In this document: piece by piece, positions 1-8,448 of the stretch
Layout of the letters: each line of letters starts with the position of its first letter
Position numbering within the stretch: the stretch's first letter is position 1
Origin: an uncultured Opitutia bacterium
Lineage (GTDB): Bacteria; Verrucomicrobiota; Verrucomicrobiia; Opitutales; Opitutaceae
Length of the DNA: 38,632 bases
Direction: 5' to 3'
NCBI GenBank assembly: GCA_937952235.1
Contig: CALFZM010000372.1
Span: 1-38,632, forward strand
Program-made: the position numbers and the translations under genes
Notes under the pieces: model-generated
Databases searched by the model: none
What the model saw: the letters and a program-made list of their open reading frames with translations, nothing else
What the model was told of the DNA's origin: nothing

Positions 1-9
1 CTCCCGGGC

Positions 10-840
10 ATGCCCTTGCCCATGCTGCTGATCGACACGCACACGCACCTCGAATCCTTCGCCCGCCGGGGGCAATTGCCGGCGATCCTGGGCCGCGCCG
101 GGGAGGCGGGAGTGGGCACGCTGATCACGATCGGCACCTCGCCGGACGACTGGTCGCTCTACCGGACGATCGCGGCCGAGTCGGGCGCGACGGGGCGCGT
201 GCGTTACACCGTCGGGTTGCACCCGTGTTCGGTGGAGGAGGCCTGGCCGGCGGCCGTGGCGCAGATCGAGGGATTCTGGTCCGGACCGGAGCCGCGGCCG
301 GTGGCGCTCGGCGAGTGCGGTCTCGACCGGTTCCACCTGCCGAAGGAGCCGGAGGCGGCGGCGCGGATCTTCGCGTGGCAGCAGGCAGCGTTCGCGGCGC
401 AGCTCGAGCTTGCGCGGCGCCTCGGCTGCCCGGTCGTGGTGCATTCGCGCGGGGCGTTCCGCGAGTGCGTGGAGATGATCGACGCCAGCGGCGTGGCCTG
501 GCCGCGGGTCGTGTTTCATTGCTTCACCGAAGGCGCGGCCGAGATGGAGGAATTGGGGCGCCGCGGCGGCTGGGGATCCTTCACGGGCATCCTGACCTAC
601 AAGACCGCGGAGGCGGTGCGGTCGGCGGCGAAGGCGCAGGGGCTCGCGCGCTTCATGCTCGAGACGGACGCACCGTATCTGACGCCGATGCCGCACCGCG
701 GGAAGCCCAACGAACCGGCGTACCTGCGGCACACCGCGGAGTTTGCCGCGAACGACGTCTTCGGGGTGACGCTCGAGGAACTGGCTGACGTCAGCTCGGC
801 CAATGCCCGGGCCTTTTTTGGGCTCCAGGGCGGCGAATGA
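10..840 (+). CDS. TatD family metal-dependent hydrolase/DNase
   Basis: A 276-residue member of the TatD amidohydrolase-type TIM barrel family, whose characterised members are Mg-dependent 3'-5' exonucleases acting on DNA and RNA in the cytoplasm. The expected metal ligands are visible: an HxH in DTHTHLES near the N terminus, a Glu in ALGECGLDR, His in VVHSRGAF and VFHCFTEG, and the late Asp in ETDAPYLTP. Length is normal for the family. The ATG at 10 gives a short MPLPM leader; the ATG at 22 (MLLIDTHTHL) fits the family equally well and could be the true start. It stands alone on the plus strand, followed by the oppositely oriented HPr gene. Family is secure, exact substrate is not. Confidence 0.93.
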   Translation: MPLPMLLIDTHTHLESFARRGQLPAILGRAGEAGVGTLITIGTSPDDWSLYRTIAAESGATGRVRYTVGLHPCSVEEAWPAAVAQIEGFWSGPEPRPVALGECGLDRFHLPKEPEAAARIFAWQQAAFAAQLELARRLGCPVVVHSRGAFRECVEMIDASGVAWPRVVFHCFTEGAAEMEELGRRGGWGSFTGILTYKTAEAVRSAAKAQGLARFMLETDAPYLTPMPHRGKPNEPAYLRHTAEFAANDVFGVTLEELADVSSANARAFFGLQGGE

Positions 841-879
841 AGTCCGCCGCCCTTCAACGGACAGCGAAGGCGGGAGGCC

Positions 880-1179
880 TCAGGCCTCGTCGAACTTGCG
901 CGCGAAGAGCGCCTCGATCTCGGTCAGCATCGCCTCGGCGTCGGCGCCGGTGGCGATGAACTTCACCTTCGAACCTTTGGCCGCGGCCAGCATCATGAGC
1001 CCCATGATGCTCTTCCCGTTGACCTGCTCGTCATCCTTTTCGACGAAGACCTCCGCCTTGTACTTGTTCGTCACCCGCACGACCATGGCCGCGGGCCGGG
1101 CGTGGATGCCCATCTTGTTCTGCACGACGAGCTCCTTGGTCAGCGTGTGGGAGGCAGCAGAGGCGTCGGCTTTGTTCAT
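880..1179 (-). CDS. HPr family phosphocarrier protein
   Basis: A 99-residue HPr. The phospho-accepting histidine is His26 in GIHARPAA, and the regulatory serine is Ser57 in NGKSIMGLMML, so both the PEP-dependent (His) and HPr-kinase (Ser) sites are present. In this family HPr passes phosphate from enzyme I to sugar permeases, or acts only as a regulator where permeases are lacking. The reading frame stays open upstream to 1275, but the ATG at 1179 begins a protein with only a short extension before the conserved domain, and the longer form adds unrelated residues. No enzyme I, HPr kinase or EII gene is nearby, so its partners lie elsewhere. It sits between two plus-strand genes. Confidence 0.92.
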   Translation of the reverse strand: MNKADASAASHTLTKELVVQNKMGIHARPAAMVVRVTNKYKAEVFVEKDDEQVNGKSIMGLMMLAAAKGSKVKFIATGADAEAMLTEIEALFARKFDEA

Positions 1180-1259
1180 GTGTACGAGAAGGACCGGGTA
1201 AATTCCGGACGGTGCCAGCAGCTTGCAACCCAAAAACCCGGCCTCAGGCTGCGCCTGAC

Positions 1260-2012
1260 ATGCGTCGCACAGCAATCATCGTACCCTGCCGGCTGGAATC
1301 CACCCGCTTCCCGCGTAAATTATTGCATAAGATCAAGGGTCGGCCGCTCGTGCTGTGGGTGGCCGAGCGGATTGCGGCCGAGGCGCCGGAGCTGCCGCTG
1401 TTTTTCGCAGTCGACCACGAGTTGCTGCGCGACTGCGTCGCGGGCGCGGGATTTCAGGTGATCATGACGAATGCCACGCATCAGACCGGCACGGATCGGC
1501 TGGCGGAGGCGAATCGCACCGTGCAGGCGGAGCACGTGGTCAACGTGCAGGCCGACGAGCCGCTCGTCACCGGGGCGCAGATCCGGATGCTCGCTCGGCT
1601 GCTGGCGAGCGGGGCGCCGATGGCGACGCTGGCGACTCCGTTCCGGAGGGCGGTCGACTTCGCCAATCCCAACCAGGTGAAGGTCGTGCTCGCCGTGGCC
1701 GCGCGGCGGGCCCTCTTCTTCTCGCGCTCGCCGCTGCCTTATGCCCGGGACCGGGGCGGGGTGGTGGACGATGCCTGGGTGCAGGCCAATCCCTGCCTGA
1801 AACACCTTGGGCTCTACGGTTATCACCGGGACCTGCTGCAGAAGTTCGCGACGCTCCCGCCCGGCCGGCTGGAGGTGATCGAGAAACTGGAACAACTGCG
1901 CGTGCTGGAGAACGGCTACGAGATCGCGTGCGACGTCACCGAGGACCCTTCGGTCGGCGTCGACACGCCGGAGGACGCGATGCGCTTCGAGCAGGTGCTC
2001 GAGGTGCGATAG
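1260..2012 (+). CDS. kdsB: 3-deoxy-manno-octulosonate cytidylyltransferase (CMP-Kdo synthetase)
   Basis: A 250-residue protein that activates Kdo with CTP to CMP-Kdo, the donor for the inner core of lipopolysaccharide. It begins with the nucleotidyltransferase signature IVPCRLESTRFPRKLL and carries the VNVQADEPLV motif (usually NVQGDEPLI) at about residue 95, plus a C-terminal GVDTPED segment typical of KdsB. The ATG at 1260 starts directly at the conserved N terminus; an in-frame start at 1212 would add 16 unrelated residues. Its presence implies a Gram-negative outer membrane with Kdo-containing LPS. It converges on carA across about 100 bases. Confidence 0.95.
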   Translation: MRRTAIIVPCRLESTRFPRKLLHKIKGRPLVLWVAERIAAEAPELPLFFAVDHELLRDCVAGAGFQVIMTNATHQTGTDRLAEANRTVQAEHVVNVQADEPLVTGAQIRMLARLLASGAPMATLATPFRRAVDFANPNQVKVVLAVAARRALFFSRSPLPYARDRGGVVDDAWVQANPCLKHLGLYGYHRDLLQKFATLPPGRLEVIEKLEQLRVLENGYEIACDVTEDPSVGVDTPEDAMRFEQVLEVR

Positions 2013-2041
2013 CGGCTGCGGGCGATGGCGGGGCGACCGCG

Positions 2042-2059
2042 GCGGAGCGCAGGCTCCGC
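2042..2059. terminator. Hairpin between convergent kdsB and carA
   Basis: GCGGAGC at 2042-2048 pairs with GCTCCGC at 2053-2059 around a four-base loop. It lies between the 3' ends of two convergent genes, so it could end both transcripts. No T tract follows on either strand, so it would not be a classical intrinsic terminator. Confidence 0.3.
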
Positions 2060-2111
2060 GAGCGGGCGATCCGCGCGGATGCAGCCGGCGGGGAACAAAC
2101 CGGTCTCCGGC

Positions 2112-3284
2112 TCAGATCTTCCCGGCCTTGCGGGCTTCGACGAGCTTGTAGAAATCGACGAACAGCGGGTCGGCGTCGTTTGGACCGGGGGCGGCCTCGG
2201 GGTGATACTGCACGCTGAACACCGGGAGCGACGTGTGGCGCAGCCCCTCGACCGTCTGGTCGTTGAGATTGATTTCGGTGATCCTGGCGCCGCGGTTCTC
2301 GATCGACTTGGCGTCGGTGGCGAAGCCGTGGTTCTGGGCGGTGATGGAGACGCGTCCGGTCTCGAGGTTCTTGACCGGCTGGTTGCCCCCGCGGTGACCG
2401 AACTTCAGCTTGAAAGTGGAGCCGCCCAGCGCGTGCGTGAGCATCTGGTGCCCGAGGCAGATTCCGAACATGGGGAAGTCGGGCAGCAGGTTCGTCACCG
2501 TCTTGTGGATATACGGGAGCGCCGACGGATCGCCGGGGCCGTTGGAGAGGAACACCGCGTCGGGCTTGTGCTCCCGCACCTGCTCGCCGGTGGCGGTGGC
2601 CGGGAACACCTGCACCTCGAAGCCGTGGTTCACGAGCTTGCGGAAGATGCTGTACTTGGCGCCGTAGTCGAAGGCCGCGACCCGGAACTTCTTCGCCGGC
2701 GCCCCAGGGGCGTTCATGGTGGTGCCGACCGGGTAATAGGGGACGTTGTGATTGGCCGGGTCGTCGGCCCGCCACAGGTACGGCGCCCGCACGGTGACGT
2801 CCTTCACGTAATCGGCCCCCGCCATGTCGCGCCAGCTCTTCGCCTTGGCCACGGCGGTGGCATCGTCGATCGGCAGGGTGCTGAGGCAGCACTTCATCGC
2901 GCCGTCGACGCGCAATTTCTTGGTCAGGGCGCGCGTATCCACCTCGCTGATGCCGGGAATGCCGTGACGCGTGAGGTAGGCGTCGAGCGAGATCCGGCTG
3001 CGCCAGTTGCTCACGACCGGGGACAGTTCGCGCACGACGAAGCCGGTGGCCTTGGGCGCGGCGGCCTCGGTATCCTCGTCATTGATGCCGTAATTGCCGA
3101 TCTGGACGGCGGTCATCGCGACGATCTGGCCGAAATAAGAGGGATCGGTCAGAATCTCCTGGTAGCCGGTCATCGACGTGTTGAACACGCATTCGCCCGT
3201 GACGGTGGCGGCGGCCCCGAAGGCGAGGCCCCGGAAAATCGAACCATCCTCGAGGGCGAGAACTGCAGGCTTGGGCGTGGACAT
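2112..3284 (-). CDS. carA: Carbamoyl-phosphate synthase small (glutaminase) subunit
   Basis: A 390-residue CarA, which hydrolyses glutamine and channels ammonia to the large subunit CarB to make carbamoyl phosphate for pyrimidines and arginine. The N-terminal domain starts ALEDGSIFRGLAFG and contains the FNTSMTGYQEILTDPSY signature. The C-terminal class I glutamine amidotransferase domain has the nucleophile Cys276 in FGICLGHQ and the His361/Glu363 pair in QYHPE. The ATG at 3284 matches the family N terminus; an upstream extension of the frame to 3425 is arginine-rich and unlike CarA. carB is not in the window. It is divergent from the kamA-type gene, leaving about 165 bases for both promoters. 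Confidence 0.96.
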   Translation of the reverse strand: MSTPKPAVLALEDGSIFRGLAFGAAATVTGECVFNTSMTGYQEILTDPSYFGQIVAMTAVQIGNYGINDEDTEAAAPKATGFVVRELSPVVSNWRSRISLDAYLTRHGIPGISEVDTRALTKKLRVDGAMKCCLSTLPIDDATAVAKAKSWRDMAGADYVKDVTVRAPYLWRADDPANHNVPYYPVGTTMNAPGAPAKKFRVAAFDYGAKYSIFRKLVNHGFEVQVFPATATGEQVREHKPDAVFLSNGPGDPSALPYIHKTVTNLLPDFPMFGICLGHQMLTHALGGSTFKLKFGHRGGNQPVKNLETGRVSITAQNHGFATDAKSIENRGARITEINLNDQTVEGLRHTSLPVFSVQYHPEAAPGPNDADPLFVDFYKLVEARKAGKI

Positions 3285-3449
3285 TAAAGCCGAACGAAAG
3301 GGCGTCCTTCGGACGGTGCCAAGTGGTTTCGTGGAAAAGTTGCAGCCGGGACGGCGGCGCGCCCGGAGAGGCGGGTGGCGGGCGTGCGCCGGGTTTTCGG
3401 GGGGCCGTTTGACAGCGCCGGACAACCCGACTCAATCTTCGGCAAACGA

Positions 3450-4649
3450 ATGGCCTACTCCGAAGACCGCGCCGCCTGGTTTGAAGGCCAGGGACTTTGG
3501 CAACACATCCCGGAAAGCGACTGGCGCGATTGGACGTGGCAGCTCAAGCACCGGATCACGACCGTCGAGCAGCTCGAGCGGTACATGACGCTGACCCCCG
3601 ACGAAAAGGCGGGGTGCGCCCACGCGAGCCACAAGCTGGCCCTGGCGATCACGCCCTATTTCTTCAACCTGATCGACCGCAACGATCCCGATTGTCCCCT
3701 CCGCAAGCAGATGATTCCCCGCGCGGGCGAGTCCGTGGTGTCGGAGGGGGAGATGCTGGACTCGCTGGGCGAGGATGAGCACTCGCCGGTGTCCGGCCTC
3801 GTGCACCGGTACCCGGACCGGGTGCTGTTCCTCGTCACCGATCGTTGCGCGGCCTATTGCCGTTACTGTACGCGCAGCCGGCTGGTTTCCAACGCGCAGG
3901 ACTACAACTTCCATCCGGAGTACGAGCAGGGCCTGCGTTACATCGAGGCGCATCCGGAGATTCGCGACGTGCTCCTCTCGGGAGGCGATCCGCTGCTCCT
4001 GTCCGATCGCAAGCTCGAGCACCTCATCTCGCGGCTGCGCGCGATCAAGCACGTCGAGTTCATCCGCATCGGCTCGCGCATCCCCGTGTTCCTGCCGCAG
4101 CGCATCACTCCGGAGCTGTGCGACATCTTCCGCAAGTACGGCCCGATCTGGATGAGCATCCACGTCAATCATCCCAAGGAGGCGACGGCGGAACTGAAGG
4201 GCGCCTGCGAGCGCCTGGCATTCGCAGGCGTCCCCCTCGGTAACCAGAGCGTGCTGCTCAAGGGCGTGAACGACGACGTCGACGTCATGAAGGCGCTCGT
4301 GCACCGGCTGCTCCGGATGCGGGTGCGCCCCTACTACCTTTATCAGATGGATCTCATCACCGGTGGCGCGCACTTCAAAGTCGATGTGCGCAAGGGTATC
4401 GAGATCATCCAGGCGTTGCGGGGGCATACGACCGGTTACGCCATCCCTCAGTATGTGATCGATGCGCCGGGCGGTGGGGGAAAGGTGCCGATCAATCCCG
4501 ACTACGTGGAGAAGATCACCGACGACGAGATCGTCTTCCGAAATTACGAAGGCCAGGTCTTCCGTTATCCGCTCACGTCGCAGCCGCGGCGCGTCGCGGC
4601 TGCTCCCGCGACGGAGACCGGACACCCGGTGGCTTCCTATCGGCTGTGA
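3450..4649 (+). CDS. kamA: KamA family radical SAM protein, probable lysine 2,3-aminomutase
   Basis: A 399-residue radical SAM enzyme. The 4Fe-4S cluster cysteines are Cys133, Cys137 and Cys140 in DRCAAYCRYCTRSR, and the PLP-binding lysine of aminomutases is Lys345 in DAPGGGGK. The acidic residues that read the substrate amino group in clostridial lysine 2,3-aminomutase appear retained (QMDLITGG and VIDAPGG), which favours L-lysine over glutamate. The length argues against the shorter EF-P modification enzyme EpmB. The product would be beta-lysine. The usual partner for making the osmolyte acetyl-beta-lysine, an acetyltransferase (ablB), is not adjacent. The ATG at 3450 is preferred over upstream in-frame codons because MAYSEDRAAWF begins the alignable protein. 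Substrate is inferred from residues only. Confidence 0.88.
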   Translation: MAYSEDRAAWFEGQGLWQHIPESDWRDWTWQLKHRITTVEQLERYMTLTPDEKAGCAHASHKLALAITPYFFNLIDRNDPDCPLRKQMIPRAGESVVSEGEMLDSLGEDEHSPVSGLVHRYPDRVLFLVTDRCAAYCRYCTRSRLVSNAQDYNFHPEYEQGLRYIEAHPEIRDVLLSGGDPLLLSDRKLEHLISRLRAIKHVEFIRIGSRIPVFLPQRITPELCDIFRKYGPIWMSIHVNHPKEATAELKGACERLAFAGVPLGNQSVLLKGVNDDVDVMKALVHRLLRMRVRPYYLYQMDLITGGAHFKVDVRKGIEIIQALRGHTTGYAIPQYVIDAPGGGGKVPINPDYVEKITDDEIVFRNYEGQVFRYPLTSQPRRVAAAPATETGHPVASYRL

Positions 4650-4819
4650 TTTTCCGCGGAAGGCGGAGCCGGGATCGCCAGGCGAAACCGGCGAGCGCGT
4701 GCAACCCGCGATTGGGAGACGATCGTCCCCGGCGCCAAGCCGTCGGTTTTGCGCGATTTCGAATCGGACGATTTTTTTTCGAAAATAGTCGGACGAATTT
4801 TGAGCGTTTCGCGGCGAAG

Positions 4820-4940
4820 GTCGTCTATCTCCGTGTAGTCAGCACTGTCCGCAAGGACGGTGAATGTTTGTAGTTCTTACGGTTTGCTTGGTGTTAGGTC
4901 ACACGGGCCGCCCCTTCACGGGGGCGGCTCTTGTGTTTTC
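4820..4940 (+). ncRNA. Candidate structured small RNA between kamA and the CotH gene
   Basis: The 412 bases at 4650-5061 hold no convincing protein gene. Within them is a promoter-like AT-rich island at 4771-4800, unusual in this GC-rich sequence, containing TCGGACGA twice (4764 and 4789). It is followed by a strong hairpin at 4844-4861, in which ACTGTCC pairs with GGACGGT around a GCAA tetraloop, and then by an intrinsic terminator at 4900-4939. The next gene downstream is on the other strand, so this is not a leader. A short independent plus-strand RNA is the simplest reading; a long structured 3' end of the kamA transcript is the alternative. I do not recognise the family, and the 5' end is a guess. 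Confidence 0.35.
4900..4939 (+). terminator. Intrinsic terminator
   Basis: GCCGCCCC at 4907-4914 pairs perfectly with GGGGCGGC at 4921-4928 around the loop TTCACG. An outer CACA/TGTG pairing lengthens the stem, and TTTT follows at 4936-4939. On the minus strand no T run follows, so it acts on plus-strand transcription, from kamA or from the candidate small RNA. Confidence 0.7.
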
Positions 4941-5061
4941 CGGGGTCGACGGTGAAGCGTCTGAAAATCCTCGGCCGCGTTCGCCGCAGCCGGCTGGAAT
5001 TCGCCCCGGTCGAGCGGCGCCGGCGAAACACGCAATGGGCCTGTTGCCGCCGTGAGGTGGC

Positions 5062-8000
5062 TCAAGGCACGTCGTAGATCTCGAGGAGGACGATCCCTTC
5101 GCCGTTGTCCTTGCCCTTCACTTCGACGGTGTAGCCGCCGGGGGGAAGCGACAGAAGCAGGGCGGCATCCTCGCTGCCGGCGGCGAGCTGGAACGCGCCG
5201 ACACCCTGGCTGGCGGAGTTCAACGCCGCCACGTTGCCGCTGGACCAGCGGTCGTTGGTGGCGATGGCTGTCGGACCTGCGTGGACGGTGAGGACCGGGT
5301 CGCTCAGGGCGTTGCCGACGCCGAGGGTCGATAGCGTGGGACCGACGGCGCGGATGAGCATCCGCTTGTAGGCGGCTCCTTCCACCACAAAGCCGCCGAT
5401 CAGGACCCCGTCGCCGGCGCGTACGCGGGCGCGGGTCGAGAGATTGGCGATGCGGCCATGGTGATCGAGTTCGTAGAGCTCTGCCAGGGCGGTGCCGGTT
5501 TGACCGGCGGCCGAGGTGATCTGGATCGTGTAGGTGCCCGTCGCGAAGACATCGGCCGCCGCCGAGTCGCGACTGCCCGGTGCCAGCGGAAACGCACCCA
5601 CGGCCTGCGCGTAGCGCGGAAGCTGAAGGGCATGGGGGCCGGTCTCCCAGCCCACGTTCCGGAGGAGCTCGACGCCGTTGCCGGAGAAAAGGCTCAGTTG
5701 CGGGTCGGGCAGGACGTCGCTGGCGCCGAACGCCGCGAGGCCGGGGCCCACCGCACGGGCGAGGTAGCGTTTGGAAGACGTGTCGGCGACGACGATGCCC
5801 GCGATGAGCGCATCCTCGCCGGTGCCCACGATCGCGCGGCTGGAAAGATTGACGATTCGCGACCGGGGCGACAGCGGCGACGCGCCGTCCGGGGAGGCCG
5901 CCGAACTCCACGGGCTGCCGGGAAACGCGTTCTTGAAGTCTTCGCGGTAGCTGCGGACGTGTGCGTTGGCGGAAGCGGGGACCGTCAGAGGTCCGGCCGA
6001 ATGCTGCGCGTTCGGCGCGATGCCGCCGCCCAAGGAGCGCGGATCCGAGCCGTCGAGCGTGTAGACGAGCCGGGCGCCGGCAGGAGGAGTGAACGTCACG
6101 CTTCCCCCCGATACGACCATGCCGGGCGCGGCGACGAACTGTTCATCGATCCAACGCGTGCGGTTGTGCAGCCAGCGCTTCATCTGGTCGATCTGCGCGG
6201 CGTGATTGCCCCAGGGGGAGACGCTGTCCGGCCAGCGGGTGGCATCGCGTTGCGCCGCCTCATTGCCGATCTGGTTCGCGTAATGGTCGACGATCGTGGA
6301 CAGATGCTCGTTCTCCAGCGGGCCCCGGCGGAGGGACTGCCACCGGTCGATCCAGTCCTGCATGAACTCCGGATCGCGGGCGATTAGGCTCCACCATCCG
6401 GTGTCCCAGGGATCGTTGGCGCCGAGGCCATACCAGACGTCCCAGCGCTGCGACCGCGCGTCCCAGTGCGAGTTGATGGCCCGGTCGAAATCCCACACCG
6501 GTCCCGCCTTCAACCGGCCGTTCCGGTCCTTGGTGAAATAGGCGCTGCGGACGAGGGCGTCCGGGTTGCAGACGAACGTGTTGATCAGGTGGTGATCGAT
6601 CCACGAGTCGCGATCGATGTAATCGAGGTAGGTGCGCCGGACGAAGCCGGTCGCGCGGTCCGCGGCGAGCGCGTCCTCCATTTCCTGAACGTAGTTCTGG
6701 ATGTAGGTAAGCTGCGCCGGCGCGACGTCGTCCGCCTTGGGCGACACCAGCACGACCGAATTGTAACCTTGTTCCGGGATGTTACGGCGGGTGGTCCAGC
6801 CCACTTCGTCAGCATCCTTGACGTCGAGCTTCAGGATGTAGCCGCCCGTGACAGCGTCACCCGCCGCGTCAGACTTGCCCATTTCCTTCAGGTCGACGCG
6901 CTCGTGCCCGATCTCGACGCGATCGGTGACGACAAAGATGCCGGCGTAGTCGGCAAGGTCCACGTCCCCGCCATCAGAGTTCACAAATACCTCGACCAGC
7001 CGGGTCCGGGGCGCCCACCGCCCCATCTGGTTGGAGAGCGCGTAGACGAACGCGTTGTTGATATAGGTGAGGTCAAACGACCACGGAGCGACCAGGGCCC
7101 ACTTTTCGTGCCCCGGCAGATCGAGCAGCGCCTGGGAACGCCCTTTGCCGGTCTCGTCCTCGAATTTGAGATTGTAGCCCTTCTTCGGGAAATCGGCCGA
7201 GGACGACCCGCGGACGGTGGACGCGAGCGGACTCGCCAGGTCGGGCTCACGAACGAAAACGGGCTGGATCGTTCCCTGGGACGGGTAGCTGAAGAGCCAC
7301 GTGGGGTGGTCGACGTTGTCCTTCACCAGCGGTCCGGCGCCGAGGTGGTCGAGGATGAGCACGGGCAATTTTGAACTGAAGGAGGCCAGCGATGGGGCCA
7401 GCTTGGGATAATAAGCGACGGAGACCTCACCGCGGGCCTGTCCGTCCGCGGAAAACACGGCTGCGCGCACCAGCACCGAGCGGTCGACCATGATGGGAGT
7501 CACGTACTCGGGTGACGACTCGGTCGGCTCGATCCCCGTCGCGGCGGATCCGGCCGGTACGATCACGTAACGGATCTTCTGATCCCCGGCGGCGCCGGAA
7601 AGGTGGAGGCTGAAACTCGCGCGGAACGGACCCGCCGGTTGCGAGTAGGTTACCGTCTCCGTCAGCCGGCCTGGCGCCGCGGCGGTGTTGGGCTGCCCGG
7701 GAGTGGGGGTGCGCAAGACCGTCGCCCCGCCCACGCCGGTCGCGGTCGAAGGCAGGCCCCAGGCAGTGTCCTCGGCCAGAGCCGGGAATCCCGGGCTGTA
7801 TTCGAACGCCACGGTCGAGCCGTCGGCCTGGACGAGGGCCAGGTACTCGCCGTCGGCACTCAGGGCGAAGTTGGTATGGAGCGGCCCCGCCGGATCGCGC
7901 CGGTTCTTGCTGGAGGCGTAGACCAGGAGATAGCCGCCGCCTGGCAGCGTGATCGACGGGAACTGCCATTTGCGCTTGTTGCTGGCGGAATCGGTCAGAT

Positions 8001-8205
8001 ACCAGCCGGTGAGATCAATCGCGGCGCCCTCCGAGTTGTGAATCTCGATCCAGTCCGAGTAAGCACCGTCCTCGTCCGCGATCGTCGCCCGGTTGGCCGC
8101 CATCACTTCCGAAATCACGGGCGCGGATCGCAGACTTCCGCTCGCAGCGGCGTGGAGCGCCAGCAACAGGGCGAGTTGGAAGGACTTTGTCGTTAGCGGT
8201 TTCAA
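5062..8205 (-). CDS. Secreted CotH kinase-like protein with lamin-tail domain and two C-terminal RAVGPTL modules
   Basis: A large exported protein of about 1047 residues. After a signal peptide (hydrophobic LALLLALHAAASG) come a lamin-tail domain (about 28-140), a CotH kinase domain (about 277-690) with the conserved KKGYNLKFEDE and WDFDRAINS segments, and a chitobiase-type segment (LVYTLDGSDPRS). Two tandem copies of a 130-residue module follow (about 782-916 and 917-1047), each with an (I/A)RAVGP(T/G)L core and ending ELYELD or LEIYDVP. CotH proteins are atypical protein kinases known from spore coats; their role in Verrucomicrobiota is not established. The TTG at 8205 is chosen because it places a normal signal peptide at the start; a GTG at 8274 would add 23 residues before it. 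It is divergent from a PhoD-like gene bearing the same C-terminal module. Confidence 0.88.
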   Translation of the reverse strand: MKPLTTKSFQLALLLALHAAASGSLRSAPVISEVMAANRATIADEDGAYSDWIEIHNSEGAAIDLTGWYLTDSASNKRKWQFPSITLPGGGYLLVYASSKNRRDPAGPLHTNFALSADGEYLALVQADGSTVAFEYSPGFPALAEDTAWGLPSTATGVGGATVLRTPTPGQPNTAAAPGRLTETVTYSQPAGPFRASFSLHLSGAAGDQKIRYVIVPAGSAATGIEPTESSPEYVTPIMVDRSVLVRAAVFSADGQARGEVSVAYYPKLAPSLASFSSKLPVLILDHLGAGPLVKDNVDHPTWLFSYPSQGTIQPVFVREPDLASPLASTVRGSSSADFPKKGYNLKFEDETGKGRSQALLDLPGHEKWALVAPWSFDLTYINNAFVYALSNQMGRWAPRTRLVEVFVNSDGGDVDLADYAGIFVVTDRVEIGHERVDLKEMGKSDAAGDAVTGGYILKLDVKDADEVGWTTRRNIPEQGYNSVVLVSPKADDVAPAQLTYIQNYVQEMEDALAADRATGFVRRTYLDYIDRDSWIDHHLINTFVCNPDALVRSAYFTKDRNGRLKAGPVWDFDRAINSHWDARSQRWDVWYGLGANDPWDTGWWSLIARDPEFMQDWIDRWQSLRRGPLENEHLSTIVDHYANQIGNEAAQRDATRWPDSVSPWGNHAAQIDQMKRWLHNRTRWIDEQFVAAPGMVVSGGSVTFTPPAGARLVYTLDGSDPRSLGGGIAPNAQHSAGPLTVPASANAHVRSYREDFKNAFPGSPWSSAASPDGASPLSPRSRIVNLSSRAIVGTGEDALIAGIVVADTSSKRYLARAVGPGLAAFGASDVLPDPQLSLFSGNGVELLRNVGWETGPHALQLPRYAQAVGAFPLAPGSRDSAAADVFATGTYTIQITSAAGQTGTALAELYELDHHGRIANLSTRARVRAGDGVLIGGFVVEGAAYKRMLIRAVGPTLSTLGVGNALSDPVLTVHAGPTAIATNDRWSSGNVAALNSASQGVGAFQLAAGSEDAALLLSLPPGGYTVEVKGKDNGEGIVLLEIYDVP

Positions 8206-8448
8206 GGCGGGCAGTGTCGTCCCCAATGACGCCTCAATCCGCGCCAGGTTTAGGGCTGCACCCCGATTTTTCACGCGATCGCAGCGCGGTTTCTACGGAG
8301 GCGAAGCCGGCGTGATGCGTTGCACGCCACCCCGCCGGGTCCCGTCGATTACGCAGGCGCTAATACGTGGAACAACCCGGGGTGATTTAAGGCTAATTTA
8401 CTTGCTGATTCCGCCCCCGGGAGGAATATAGGGGAAAACCCCTTCCTT

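Noticed and set aside
2025..3287. A 420-codon plus-strand open frame
   Set aside because: Antisense to carA along its whole length and without any recognisable domain.
4864..5055. A 63-codon plus-strand open frame in the kamA-CotH gap
   Set aside because: It runs straight through the intrinsic terminator at 4900-4939, has no ribosome binding site and resembles nothing known.
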